Part shown: positions 39,601-44,241 of the stretch, piece after piece | How positions within the stretch are numbered: the stretch's first letter is position 1 | Layout: each line of letters begins with the position of its first letter | Source of the DNA: Laguncularia racemosa | Taxonomy: Eukaryota; Streptophyta; Magnoliopsida; Myrtales; Combretaceae | Assembly: GCA_037954665.1 (NCBI GenBank) | Contig: JBBMOL010000136.1 | Span: forward strand, 434,001 to 498,000 | Reading direction: 5' to 3' | Length of the DNA stretch: 64,000 nt | Made by a program: the position numbers and the translations under genes | The notes under the pieces: model-generated | What the model was told of the DNA's origin: nothing | What the model saw: the letters and a program-made list of their open reading frames with translations, nothing else | Databases searched by the model: none

Positions 39601-42600
39601 GACATTATGAGTTCTTAGTCATGCCGTTTGGCCTATCCAACGCACCAGCCACATTCCAATCAACCATGAATGAAATATTTCAACAATACCTCTAACGCTT
39701 TGTATTGGTCTTTTTTGATGATATTTTGGTCTATAGCAAGGACATGCCTACTCATTTGGAACACTTAAGACATGTTTTTTCCACACTTCAACAACAACAA
39801 TTCCATGCTAATCGAAAGAAATGCTCGTTTGGGAAGTCATCTTTGGAGTATTTAGGACATATCGTGTCAAAAGAAGGTGTGGCCATGGATCCCAAGAAGG
39901 TTCAAGCAGTAGTGGAATGGCCCAAGCCAAAAACCTTGAAGAGTTTGCGCGGTTTTCTTGGGTTATCAGGTTACTATAGGAAGTTCATCAAGGATTATGG
40001 AAAGATAGCCAAGCCATTGACGGAACTATTAAAGAAAAACAACTTTTGCTGGTCAGCACCATCAGAAGAGGCATTCATGTGATTGAAAGAGGCCCTTGTT
40101 TCAGCATTGGTGTTAGCAATACCGGACTTCACGCAACCTTTTACAGTGGAGTGTGATGCATCAGGTAGGAGATTGGGAGCGGTTTTACAGCAGCAACAAC
40201 GACCACTTGCCTACTATAGTAAGGCCCTAGCTGATCGCACATTAACCAAATCAACAAATGAGAAGGAACTCATGGCATTAGTGTTGGCTATCCAACATTG
40301 GAGGCCTTATCTAATGGGGAAAAGATTTATTGTGAAGACGGATCATAAAAGCTTGAAGCATCTACTCCAACAGCGGGTAGTAACACCGGCTCAACAAAAT
40401 TGGTTGCCCAAGCTACTTGGCTATGATTTTGAAATCCAATATCGGTAAGGTCACGAGAATACTGTGGCGAATGCATTATCTAGAGGATGTGAGGAAGTCC
40501 ATTTGGCTCAAATATCGGGGCCTATATGGACAGACTTAGAAGCCATCAAGAAGGAAGTAGAAGAGGATGTGGTTCTAGGAAAGAAATTGACATTATTGAG
40601 AGGGGAAGACAGCAGGCCAAGGATTCCACCTCACACATGATACCCTTTTCTACTATGATCGGTTAGTGGTTCCCACAACATCTAAATGGCCACAAGTGTT
40701 CATGCACGAATTCCATTCTTCTCCCACCAGGAGTCATGCAGGCTTTTTACGCACGTATAGGAGGTTAGCGGCCAATGTTTATTGGATAGGAATGAAGAGA
40801 GATGTGGTTGAGTTTGTCACGGCTTGCGCGGTATGTCAACGACAAAAGTATCAATCTCTAGCTCCAGCCGGTCTTCTAAATCCTTTGCCTATTCCAGAGG
40901 CAATATGGAAGGATATCTCCATGGACTTCGTTGGAGGTCTTCCAAAATCAAAAGGATTTGATGTGGTGTTAGTTGTGATAGATAGACTATCCAAATATGG
41001 GCACTTCATACCCACGAAACATCCCTACACAGCTAAGAGTGTGGCTAGTCTATTTGTCAAAGAAGTGGTCCGCTTACATGGGCTACCAAGGACTATAGTG
41101 AGTGAGAGATCCCACCTTTGTTAGCAATTTTTGGGTGGAGTTATTCCGCTCGCAGGGCACCCTTCTTCACTTCAGCACCACCTATCACCCCGAGACCGAT
41201 GGCCAAACAGAGGTGCTGAACAGATGCATGAAGTGCTACTTACGTTGCTTCATGAGCGAACATCCAACTCAATGGAGTGCTTGGCTGCCGTGGGCGGAAT
41301 ATCATTATAACACCACCTTCCATACAGCGTCCAAAGCCACCCCCTTCGAAATTGTCTATGGAAGACCACCCCCGGTATTAAGGGCATTCATAGATAAGGA
41401 AGTCAAGAACCTAGAGCTCCACACAGCCTTAAGGAGCCAAGACACAATCTTAACGTGATTGAGATAGAATTTATTGCGTGCTCAAGCATTGTATTGTCAT
41501 AGTGCCAATAAGCATAGAAGGGATGTGGAGTTTGCAGTGGGAGAGTGGGTATTCCTGAAGATAAGACCTTCCCTACAACAGAATAACAACACTAAGAACG
41601 CATCTAAGCTATCGCCACGCTTTTTCAGACCATTTCAAATCAGCAAGCGAGTGGGCAAGGTACCTTATCAATTACATCTTCCCCCACATTGTTGCCTACA
41701 CCCTGTGTTCCATGTTTCACTCCTTAAGAAAGCGGTGGGTTCCTTTCCCTCAACAACCGATCTCCCTACGAAGTGGTACGCCGAACCAACACCACTTTCA
41801 GAGCTACCAACAGCAATTCTGGGAAGAAGATTTCGTCTGGATGGGCAACAGCAAATTCCTCAAGTGCTGGTACAATGGCAAGGCCATCATGCTGAAGCTA
41901 CTACCTGGATGAATACCTTAGAGTTTCGCGTCCACTTTCCAAACTTTGTCCTTGAGGACAAGGACAATTTATCGAAGAAGGCAATTGATATGATGCATAG
42001 GAAGGAGCAATTGGATACACCGTTCAAGGTGTATCAATGGAGGAAAGGGAAATGAATTGTAACCATTAATACTATAGTAGTCATACTATATAATATTACA
42101 TAATAATAGTAGATATTAGGGGAAGTAATCTAGTCAAGGGTGCACTTGTAAATATGTTATAAGGGTGAGGGCAGTAACACGGCTAACGTGGAAAAGCTGA
42201 CGAGGAGAGAGTAAAGGGAAGTTGACGTGGAGAAGCAAGTGGTTGGAAGAAAACAAATTGGAACAGAATTGGTTAGACCTCAAGGCTGACGTGGACGAAG
42301 AGAAGCCGCGAGAATAAAAGAGAGAGGAAGGAGGGAAAACAATATCCAGACATTTACATTCACATTTGCCATTGCGGAGATCGGAAGTCCTCCGGCTGGG
42401 CCTTGAGCTCAGATACTTGTAATTTGATCTTCGATTTTCTAGTGGATTACTGTCATTATTGTATTTTGTGTGCTCTAGAGTATTTGTACTAAAAAGTGAG
42501 TGTTAGTCGTTAGATTCTTGAAAGCGACTATCAAACATCAACTACAGGAGGTAGTGCTATGATTGGAGATAATGGTTTTCCCCAGAGATCAGGAGCTTGA

Positions 42601-44206
42601 AAATGTGAAAAGTTTCAAGGTGGACTCCAAAGAGGTGGTCAATCCCAATACGGATTACATCTAGTGGCAATGATAGTACACTTATTGGAACATGAATGAA
42701 AACCTTTGAAGTTGCTTTCAAAGTGAAAACCCGTCTGCCAGAAAAAACCCTAAAAATCAGCTCATCGAAATCCATTGCAGCAATTATCACTTCAACTTGG
42801 ACCACTAAGGAAAGCTTTCACAAAACTGATGCTCTTAGTTCCACTGATGTGAGCTAAAATTACATTTGCCATCATTCAAATTCACACTATACTTTTTTCC
42901 CTTGGTAAGTAAATAAAAGATTATATTAATGAGAATCTGCTGTATAATTATGGAATGATTATTAACTAGAAAGTCGTGCCTAATTTTCCTTGCTCTGCCT
43001 TTCTTTTCCCTCCTTTTTCTGATTGAGTTTTACACAAAGGGATCATAAGCACCTTCACAGCTAAGTTTTCAAAGAACACAGCTGGTCATATTTGCCATCT
43101 CTCTTTCAAAAATATCAATGGAAACATTTTAAAGATCAAGAAGCCTTTATACAAATAAATAAGCACTAAGAAGAATACACTAAACCAAGCTTCTCACACA
43201 AGATCCCTTCAAAACTACATATCTACATATAAAATAAACCCGGTTCAATTTAATAACTTTATTAAGGTATTGAATCCAAGGGCTGTATACCAATTAGTCC
43301 AGTATAACAGGACCACTCTTGTCTCTTCATCAAATTCAACCATCCCACCGAACCTTCATAAAAACTAAACACTTAATCAAGCCCACTTCAATTTAGTTTG
43401 ACTGCTTAACAAAAAACAGTTCAGTTAACTTTAACATCTACTAACCTATTAACCATTAACCACAATGTAACATGTTTCTAACCCAAACATGACACAGTTC
43501 ATCCAAACCTTCATAATAATTAAACACCTAACCAAGCCCACTTTGATTCAGTTCATCTGCTTAACAAAAACGGTTCAGTTAAGTTTAACATCTACTAAAC
43601 TATTAAATATTAATTGCAACATTACATGTCCAACACAATCATGATACAAATTGTGTAAGACTAACCACAATTATATAATAAACCAAATATTTGTTATATC
43701 TAATCAATTTTATATATTTTTAAAACTAATTTGAAGTAAATTCAAACATTACACACAAGCAAAAGAAGCTAATGCAAATCAGGGTTTAAGTCAATAACCT
43801 GATAACCATTCCAAGTACAGTACGTAGCAGCAGACTGAATAGTAATCCCTCTTTCTCTCTCCAAATCCATAGAATCCATCTTTGCACCGACTCCATCCTT
43901 CCCTTTAACATCATGAATCTCATGAATTCGTCCCGTATAATACAAAATCCTCTCGGTAAGCGTCGTCTTTCCGGAATCGATATGCGCGGAGATTCCAATG
44001 TTACGAAGCCTAGCCATGGACTCCTTCCACCATGGATCCTTGTCTTCCTTTGCCCTGGCAAGGTTTCCGGAAGAGAAATGGTGGAGGAGAAAGGAAGAGT
44101 TGCGAAGGAGGAGAGAAGAAAGTGAAGATTGAGGAATTGGAGTCGTGGTGGAGTTGTAGAAAGTGTACAGAAGGCGTGGCGTGGAAGATCGACTAAGCCG
44201 CGACAT
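554..44206 (-). CDS. MEFG1: Mitochondrial elongation factor G (5' seven coding exons, spliced)
   Basis: This GTPase drives ribosome translocation during protein synthesis in mitochondria. Coding exons in order are 43799-44206, 22520-22741, 21354-21475, 21109-21259, 20730-20801, 757-852 and 554-642. They total 1160 bp and join in frame with GT-AG introns to about 386 residues. The first 53 residues have no acidic residue and are rich in Ser, Leu and Arg, as in a mitochondrial transit peptide. All five GTPase motifs are present: P-loop AHIDSGKT (about 74-81), RGIT (119-122), DTPGH (141-145), NKLD (195-198) and SAF (320-322). Domain II begins in exon 7. Plant mEF-G is about 750 residues, so the rest of domain II and domains III-V lie beyond base 1. 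I read no stop or frameshift. The identification rests on close family similarity recognised by eye; whether it is the MEFG1 or MEFG2 copy cannot be told. Confidence 0.9.
757..852 (-). CDS. MEFG1: mEF-G exon 6
   Basis: This exon has exactly 32 codons, from GVQPLLDAV to NKKEEK, between the acceptor ATATCCAG and the donor GTATGT. It joins the GTPase domain to domain II. GVQPLLDAV directly continues the GSAFKNK of exon 5, which shows that the 19.9-kb interval between them is an intron. Confidence 0.9.
853..1394. other. Unassigned intron sequence
   Basis: AT-rich intronic DNA next to exon 6. The short open frames look like chance. Nothing recognisable was found. Confidence 0.4.
1395..1585 (+). 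mobile_element. Internally deleted LTR remnant of the TGATA...TATCA family
   Basis: It starts TGATACAACTCC, ends GATCCTATCA, and aligns in the opposite orientation with the LTRs at 7318-7673 and 9082-9432, including the GTGTGGTAGAGTGTA and TATAGTTACACTGCT blocks. About 160 bp of the LTR middle is missing. No target duplication was found. Confidence 0.65.
1586..1778. other. Unassigned sequence between two LTR remnants
   Basis: No coding or repeat signal was recognised here; it lies between the 1395 LTR remnant and the gypsy LTR at 1779. Confidence 0.3.
1779..2174 (+). repeat. 5' LTR of the outer gypsy
   Basis: It begins TGATACGTCCCC and ends CCTAACA. It shares GATGAATGTGTATACCA, TTCTCTTGTATAGTCTAGAA and AATAAAATAGCCTATTGTTC with the right copy. 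The AATAAA near its end suggests the polyadenylation region. Confidence 0.8.
2240..3870 (+). pseudogene. Outer gypsy gag remnant (split by a solo LTR)
   Basis: Translated fragments resemble plant gypsy gag in several frames. The segment LLGYCLGGLCDDICSRVQ ends at 2929, and its continuation TIDHAVELSFDVE starts just after 3505. The two halves join perfectly once the solo LTR and one CCCAG copy are removed. Near 3815-3890 a degraded zinc knuckle keeps the RNEGLYFKFDCPYHAKH pattern but has lost cysteines. Several stops are present, so it cannot make a full Gag protein. Confidence 0.7.
2935..3500 (+). mobile_element. Solo LTR with TSD CCCAG
   Basis: A 566-bp LTR begins TGATATGATTCC and ends TCTAACA. 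It is flanked by CCCAG at 2930-2934 and 3501-3505 and interrupts the gag reading frame of the outer gypsy. Its first part (about 2990-3230) is a striking GT-rich, C-poor tract. Its AGCTCAGGTAACTG block recurs in other LTRs of this gene. Confidence 0.88.
4080..7312 (+). pseudogene. Outer gypsy pol remnant (PR-RT-RNaseH-INT)
   Basis: The protease motif LIDSGASHTFVS is at about 4093-4128. RT similarity follows (SVLVLKNDRS-like, then VCVDYRALNEV and YPIPIIKELQDKL, 4780-4900), but the catalytic FVDD region is lost in a deleted, frameshifted stretch at 4920-5240. RNase H (5416-6053) reads well but has ECGAS instead of ECDAS. Integrase (6090-6890) has the AACTVCQQ zinc half, ISLNF where ISMDF is expected (catalytic Asp to Asn), SDRDPP and GQSEV. 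A degraded integrase C-terminus runs to 7312. It is clearly inactive. Confidence 0.85.
5335..5365 (-). mobile_element. Hyper-truncated retroposon tail with 12-bp TSD
   Basis: A run of 23 T followed by GGATAAGT is flanked by GGACTAACGAGA (5323-5334) and GGACTAACAAGA (5366-5377), a 12-bp target duplication with one mismatch. On the minus strand it is an 8-base end plus poly(A). It splits the LTRYYHKFVHNY block of the RT/RNase H connection, so the target is known. Confidence 0.75.
7318..7673 (-). repeat. 3' LTR of the gag-only element
   Basis: On the plus strand it runs from TGATAAGATC to GGGTCATATCA. A CT microsatellite lies at 7439-7456. Read on the minus strand, the purine tract CAAGGGGACGG ends 3 bases before the LTR. 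Confidence 0.85.
7735..9062 (-). pseudogene. gag of the 7318-9432 element
   Basis: The start ATG is at 9062 (MTRMDSCVKALEKG, probably coiled coil). It continues with stops through the gag core (IFDGFAPMDWIVAIKQYFEVH at about 8604-8670), LAQAIDLSFDVEKGFEYG (about 8240-8300) and a knuckle-like DLCFCCDQPHTANH (about 7870-7910), which ends in His rather than Cys. At about 7735 it jumps to pol C-terminal residues LEDKDLFKG. Protease, RT, RNase H and integrase are absent. Confidence 0.7.
9082..9432 (-). repeat. 5' LTR of the gag-only element
   Basis: 351 bp, closely matching 7318-7673, from TGATAAGATCCAAGG to GGGTCGTATCA. The sequence after it on the minus strand (ATTGTCACTGTTTGCGG) is the primer-site region but does not match the usual initiator-Met site. 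Confidence 0.85.
9463..9889 (+). repeat. 3' LTR of the outer gypsy
   Basis: Diverged partner of the LTR at 1779. It is preceded by a purine-rich GATGGGGTGAGACA tract that fits a polypurine primer. It has an extra copy of the CTCTTGTAGTCTATAAGATT block relative to the left LTR. Confidence 0.8.
9895..10935. other. Unassigned intron sequence between two gypsy elements
   Basis: AT-rich intronic DNA with no coding signal. It contains a small retroposon at 10510-10568 and a loosely repeated AAGGTGTTCAAAC/AGGTGCTCAAATG motif at 10810-10880. Confidence 0.4.
10510..10568. mobile_element. Short A/T-tailed retroposon-like insertion, TSD TCTTCAAGGG
   Basis: A 59-bp AT-rich insert (two T runs, TTAATTAATGG, then A8) lies between two copies of TCTTCAAGGG (10500-10509 and 10569-10578). 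It resembles the tails of LINEs in this window. Orientation is uncertain because both ends are homopolymeric. Confidence 0.6.
10941..11359 (-). repeat. 3' LTR of the 10941-15219 gypsy
   Basis: It matches 14878-15219 but is about 80 bp longer because a small LINE-tail insertion sits inside it at 11114-11180. Confidence 0.85.
11114..11180 (-). mobile_element. Truncated LINE tail inside an LTR, 14-bp TSD
   Basis: A 67-bp insert containing TTTTGGTAAGTAAGCAAATA is flanked by TATATCTTCTGAAT (11100-11113) and TATATCTTCTAAAT (11181-11194). The other LTR of the element lacks the insert, which proves the insertion. Its TTTTGGTAAGTAA end matches the tail of the LINE at 15394. Confidence 0.78.
11370..14834 (-). 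pseudogene. gag-pol remnant of the 10941-15219 gypsy
   Basis: Gag starts at the ATG at 14834 (MTRMEN then a stop) and is badly broken. The protease at about 13100-13170 reads ILVDGGAGHNFIS, with DGG for DSG. RT pieces lie at 12209-12406 (KTNFHTQQGHYEFLVLPF) and 11996-12202 (FVLVFIDDILVYS, catalytic DD intact). At about 11998 RT jumps straight to the integrase tail EYARSPLLLPSYIPAE, so RNase H and the integrase core are deleted. The C-terminal part contains VGQVAYKLCLPDG and ends FVLEDKDSLKG. Confidence 0.82.
14878..15219 (-). repeat. 5' LTR of the 10941-15219 gypsy
   Basis: 342 bp from TGATAGAGCACAAAC to GTCATATCA. It contains a TTTTATATC block that may be promoter sequence read from the other strand. 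Confidence 0.85.
15533..19085 (-). pseudogene. LINE ORF2 (endonuclease-RT) pseudogene
   Basis: It starts at the ATG at 19085 (MNLASWNIRGLKD), the APE-type endonuclease; MGLLETRVN and WVVLGDFNVI are readable at 18970-19000 and about 18670. A linker follows, then RT at 16904-17701 with IFLVPKIANP, DFRPISCCN and GLRQGDLMSPYLFVL. The catalytic box reads FVDNLLIF instead of FADDLLIF, losing one Asp. A zinc-type C-terminus (CFLCSNGNENHDHLFFEC) is at 15780-15860. Stops occur near 16890 and elsewhere. Confidence 0.87.
19110..20287 (-). pseudogene. LINE ORF1 (nucleic-acid-binding) pseudogene
   Basis: The start is probably the ATG at 20287 (MASSFNHRDQFTG), which meets a stop after 27 codons. Much of the N-terminal domain is scrambled. 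The zinc-knuckle-like CCSTFKVFGHTCN is at about 19630-19670. A highly charged Lys/Glu-rich tail follows (19216-19600), as is usual for plant LINE ORF1. Confidence 0.7.
20445..20729 (-). other. Intron 5 sequence next to exon 5
   Basis: This is non-repetitive intron DNA between the LINE target duplication and the exon 5 donor. Nothing further was recognised. Confidence 0.4.
20730..20801 (-). CDS. MEFG1: mEF-G exon 5 (G5 SAF motif)
   Basis: This exon has 24 codons, from EAIRRATV to GSAFKNK. It contains the SAF motif that completes the nucleotide pocket. The acceptor is CATGCAG and the donor is GTACTG. The next exon lies almost 20 kb away, at 852. Confidence 0.9.
21109..21259 (-). CDS. MEFG1: mEF-G exon 4
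   Basis: One base completes the split glycine codon, then 50 codons run from EKVVEAE to SSTDLQ. The acceptor is GGTGCAG and the donor is GTTGGTC. It includes the KRRELIE and FLNDEP blocks seen in plant mEF-G. It is separated from exon 3 by only 94 bp. Confidence 0.9.
21354..21475 (-). CDS. MEFG1: mEF-G exon 3
   Basis: This exon has 40 codons plus two bases, from ARSKLRHH to FHGSSG. It follows the acceptor TTTCAG, and its donor GTCTGT leaves a phase 2 junction that exon 4 completes as a glycine codon. It carries the VPIGLEENFKGLVDL block of the G' insert typical of EF-G. Confidence 0.9.
22053..22094. repeat. Two tandem hairpins with identical stems
   Basis: CTGAGC-loop-GCTCAG occurs at 22053-22069 and again at 22078-22094 (period 25), inside the intron 2 LTR. 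Confidence 0.6.
22217..22327. repeat. Degenerate tandem repeat, period about 32 bp
   Basis: Units begin ATGCCACATCAGCATGCTTA (22263) and ATGCTACATCAGCATGCTTA (22295), with a weaker copy near 22217. They lie inside the intron 2 solo LTR. Confidence 0.65.
22520..22741 (-). CDS. MEFG1: mEF-G exon 2 (G3 DTPGH and G4 NKLD motifs)
   Basis: This exon has 74 codons, from VNIIDTPGH to PWKVLNQ. It follows the acceptor CTGCAG and ends CAG before the donor GTATCA; both flanking introns are phase 0. The Walker B/switch II DTPGH motif and the guanine-specificity NKLD motif are intact. It is one of the most conserved parts of any EF-G and is untouched even though retroelements lie on both sides. Confidence 0.93.
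22950..23290. repeat. Poly(T) tract and degenerate tandem duplication of about 140 bp
   Basis: A long T run near 22955-22970 with TTTCATTAATAAAGG resembles a LINE tail. Then ACAAAATAAAAGATAAAAAG at about 23033 recurs at 23171, and an ACTGCTTTA...AGAGCAAACCA block at 23116 recurs at 23264. Confidence 0.5.
23330..23826 (+). pseudogene. LINE ORF1 C-terminal remnant
   Basis: VEYQW leads, after frame shifts, into a zinc-knuckle-like CPPCKVFGHVCP (about 23410-23445). A hydrophilic tail runs to a stop at 23825. It is analogous to the ORF1 of the LINE at 15394. Confidence 0.6.
23932..25133 (+). pseudogene. LINE ORF2 endonuclease and linker remnant
   Basis: The start is near 23932 (MNIAC, stop, NVQGLSDP). 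EISIMGLLETRVN is the endonuclease catalytic-Glu block. Later WSNKQ, KLNHILVN and LLSDLALG (for the SDHSP-like block) and the linker EKNASKKYYFLRRAEDSFFKQKSR are readable. Several frameshifts occur, and RT is missing beyond 25133. Confidence 0.7.
25312..25459 (+). repeat. Copia 5' LTR
   Basis: 148 bp from TGTTAAATGGTATATG to CTCCTTTAACA, with a TATATAAATACTTG block that is a plausible TATA box. Confidence 0.9.
25460..25471 (+). other. Copia primer binding site
   Basis: TGGTATTAGAGC begins directly after the 5' LTR. It is one base from the usual initiator-Met tRNA site TGGTATCAGAGC. Confidence 0.85.
26163..26647 (-). repeat. 3' LTR of the nested chromovirus
   Basis: 485 bp. The polypurine tract TTGAGGGGGG lies next to it on the minus strand (about 26653-26664). 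Confidence 0.9.
26723..29200 (-). pseudogene. Chromovirus pol (RT-RNaseH-INT-chromodomain)
   Basis: RT at 28717-29175 has VDYRALNERT, FSKLDLASGYHQVR and FLVMPFGLTNAP, and continues to FFDDILVYS at about 28680-28710. RNase H (28018-28302) keeps VECDAS but has KIDHYSLKF. Integrase (27249-27695) has MDFIDSLPPS, MSDRDVTF and HPQSDGQTE, so the DDE residues are present. Its N-terminal zinc region is deleted at about 27720-27760. The chromodomain (about 26726-26810) reads EILIHWEGYSLVEAS and then has a stop where Trp is expected. Confidence 0.88.
29270..30690 (-). pseudogene. Chromovirus gag and protease
   Basis: The start ATG is at 30690 (MEDLRKVQQQLESLV), six codons after the primer site. The gag core includes YDGSTDPLAWLNRSEQFF and FHLEDV-like sequence, HLEGDVQLWFMKLEQ (about 30290-30340). 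The zinc knuckle GLCFNCDELFTVAHKCKR is at about 29820-29880. Protease VIVDSGSTHSFI is at about 29620-29655. In-frame stops and shifts after the protease break the frame. Confidence 0.82.
30696..30707 (-). other. Chromovirus primer binding site
   Basis: On the minus strand TGGTGTCAGAGC lies 3 bases after the 5' LTR. It matches the initiator-Met tRNA site at 11 of 12 bases. Confidence 0.85.
30711..31193 (-). repeat. 5' LTR of the nested chromovirus
   Basis: 483 bp partner of 26163-26647. Most differences between the two are transitions. Confidence 0.9.
31968..35125 (+). pseudogene. Copia pol (PR-INT-RT-RNaseH)
   Basis: Protease WVVDSGASKQ at about 31972-32001. Integrase zinc region HSRLGHP then CKSCQLRKQ (32350-32460). 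Integrase core HLDIWGPS and SDNAPKYF are present, but the catalytic Glu region reads NGVAKHKN, Lys where VERKN is usual. RT pieces: DTWDLVPLP, LDIKNDFLHG (for LDVKNAFLHG), SLYGLKQSP, then SIDDIIIT for YVDDIIIT near 34180. RNase H: ADWAGSPSNRRSTSG and ARSSAEAEYR (34670-34800), ending KRGVYNLYSLA at 35123. Many stops lie between 33730 and 34870. Confidence 0.88.
35133..35280 (+). repeat. Copia 3' LTR
   Basis: 148 bp matching the 5' LTR. The outer bases have mutated (AG at the start and CG at the end instead of TG and CA). The polypurine tract lies at 35122-35133. Confidence 0.88.
35286..36710. other. AT-rich intron sequence between copia and gypsy
   Basis: No coding signal. From about 35620 to 36180 it is very AT-rich. 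An imperfect hairpin at about 35639-35684 pairs TAAAATCGGTA with TACCGATTTTA. Confidence 0.5.
36716..37264 (+). repeat. 5' LTR of the 36716 gypsy
   Basis: 549 bp. It includes GGGCCTTGAGCTCAGGTACT near its end, a block shared with the other LTRs of this family. ATTGGTCCGACCTACCGG follows as the primer-site region; I cannot assign its tRNA. Confidence 0.9.
37342..38690 (+). pseudogene. gag of the 36716 gypsy
   Basis: The start is the ATG at 37342 (MTRMEARVEALEKNVEDI, probably coiled coil). Stops fall near 37465, 37948 and 38217. The core reads LPIFEGVDSSNWILMAEQYF and WPQLKTKIMKRYG, then LLGYVMGGLRDNIQTRV and RAMDLAVKIEREFDLG. A zinc-knuckle remnant, KKAKCNQPFNSNHRC (about 38480-38520), has lost its first Cys. 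Only single-base stops separate it from an open frame. Confidence 0.85.
38691..42055 (+). pseudogene. pol of the 36716 gypsy (PR-RT-RNaseH-INT)
   Basis: Protease LVDSGASHNFVS at 38704-38739. RT 39237-40080: VDYRALNDVTI, FSKIDLRSGYHQIR, FGLSNAPATFQ, a stop at 39693-39695, then FFDDILVYS. RNase H (40083-40448): VECDASGRRLGA, EKELMALV and KTDHKSLKHL. Integrase: HEFHSSPTRSHAG and CAVCQRQK zinc region (40690-40850), ISMDFVGGLP, then a shift at about 41105 around the second catalytic Asp, and HPETDGQTEVLN (41189-41224). The tail PQVLVQWQGHHAEATTW is chromodomain-like, and FVLEDKD leads on into the 3' LTR. Confidence 0.9.
41986..42533 (+). repeat. 3' LTR of the 36716 gypsy
   Basis: 548 bp. Its first 70 bases also encode the last codons of pol (to the stop at 42053-42055). 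Confidence 0.9.
42539..43350. other. Intron 1 sequence downstream of the gypsy
   Basis: No gene is seen. CCCTTGGTAAGTAAATAAAA at about 42899-42920 resembles the LINE tails elsewhere in the gene, but no target duplication was found. Confidence 0.4.
43351..43655. repeat. Two-copy tandem duplication, period 154 bp
   Basis: AACCTTCATAA...CAAGCCCACTT...AACATCTACTAA...CTATTAA is present at 43351-43504 and again at 43505 to about 43655, with moderate divergence. It is inside intron 1 near exon 1. Confidence 0.78.
43799..44206 (-). CDS. MEFG1: mEF-G exon 1 (transit peptide, G1 and G2 motifs)
   Basis: This exon has 136 codons. The start is the ATG at 44206, which begins MSRLSRSS; the frame stays open upstream but without a better ATG. 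The exon encodes the acid-free targeting region, the WWKESM and LRNIGISAHID blocks, the P-loop and the RGIT switch I motif. It ends in a CAG codon followed by the donor GTTATT, so intron 1 is phase 0. Protein similarity resumes exactly at exon 2, more than 21 kb away. Confidence 0.92.
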
Positions 44207-44220
44207 GGTTGAGGAGAGGC

Positions 44221-44241
44221 TAGGGTTTAGGATTAGGGTTT
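44221..44241 (-). promoter_or_regulatory. Paired telo-box motifs just upstream of the mEF-G start
   Basis: Read on the minus strand, AAACCCTA occurs twice (44234-44241 and 44221-44228), 15 to 35 bases before the ATG. Telo-boxes close to the transcription or translation start are a known feature of plant genes for the translation machinery. They may lie in the 5' UTR or core promoter. The sites are seen directly; their function is inferred. Confidence 0.6.

Larger units (their letters stand above)
36716..42533 (+). mobile_element. Ty3/gypsy retrotransposon, TSD AACAT
   Basis: LTRs at 36716-37264 and 41986-42533 differ at about 21 of 548 positions by hand count, nearly all transitions. They end TGATATGATG and GCGACTATCA. 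AACAT flanks at 36711-36715 and 42534-42538. The 5.8-kb element carries a nearly complete gag-pol broken by single stops, so it is the best preserved gypsy here. It is antisense to mEF-G. The integrase tail has a chromodomain-like ending. Confidence 0.93.
22742..43798 (-). other. MEFG1: Giant intron 1 of mEF-G (21.1 kb)
   Basis: The donor is GTTATT at 43798 and the acceptor CTGCAG ends at 22742. The intron contains a LINE fragment, a copia element with a nested gypsy, a second gypsy and small tandem repeats. Recognisable insertions (25312-35280 and 36716-42533) make up about 15.8 kb of it. Confidence 0.88.
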
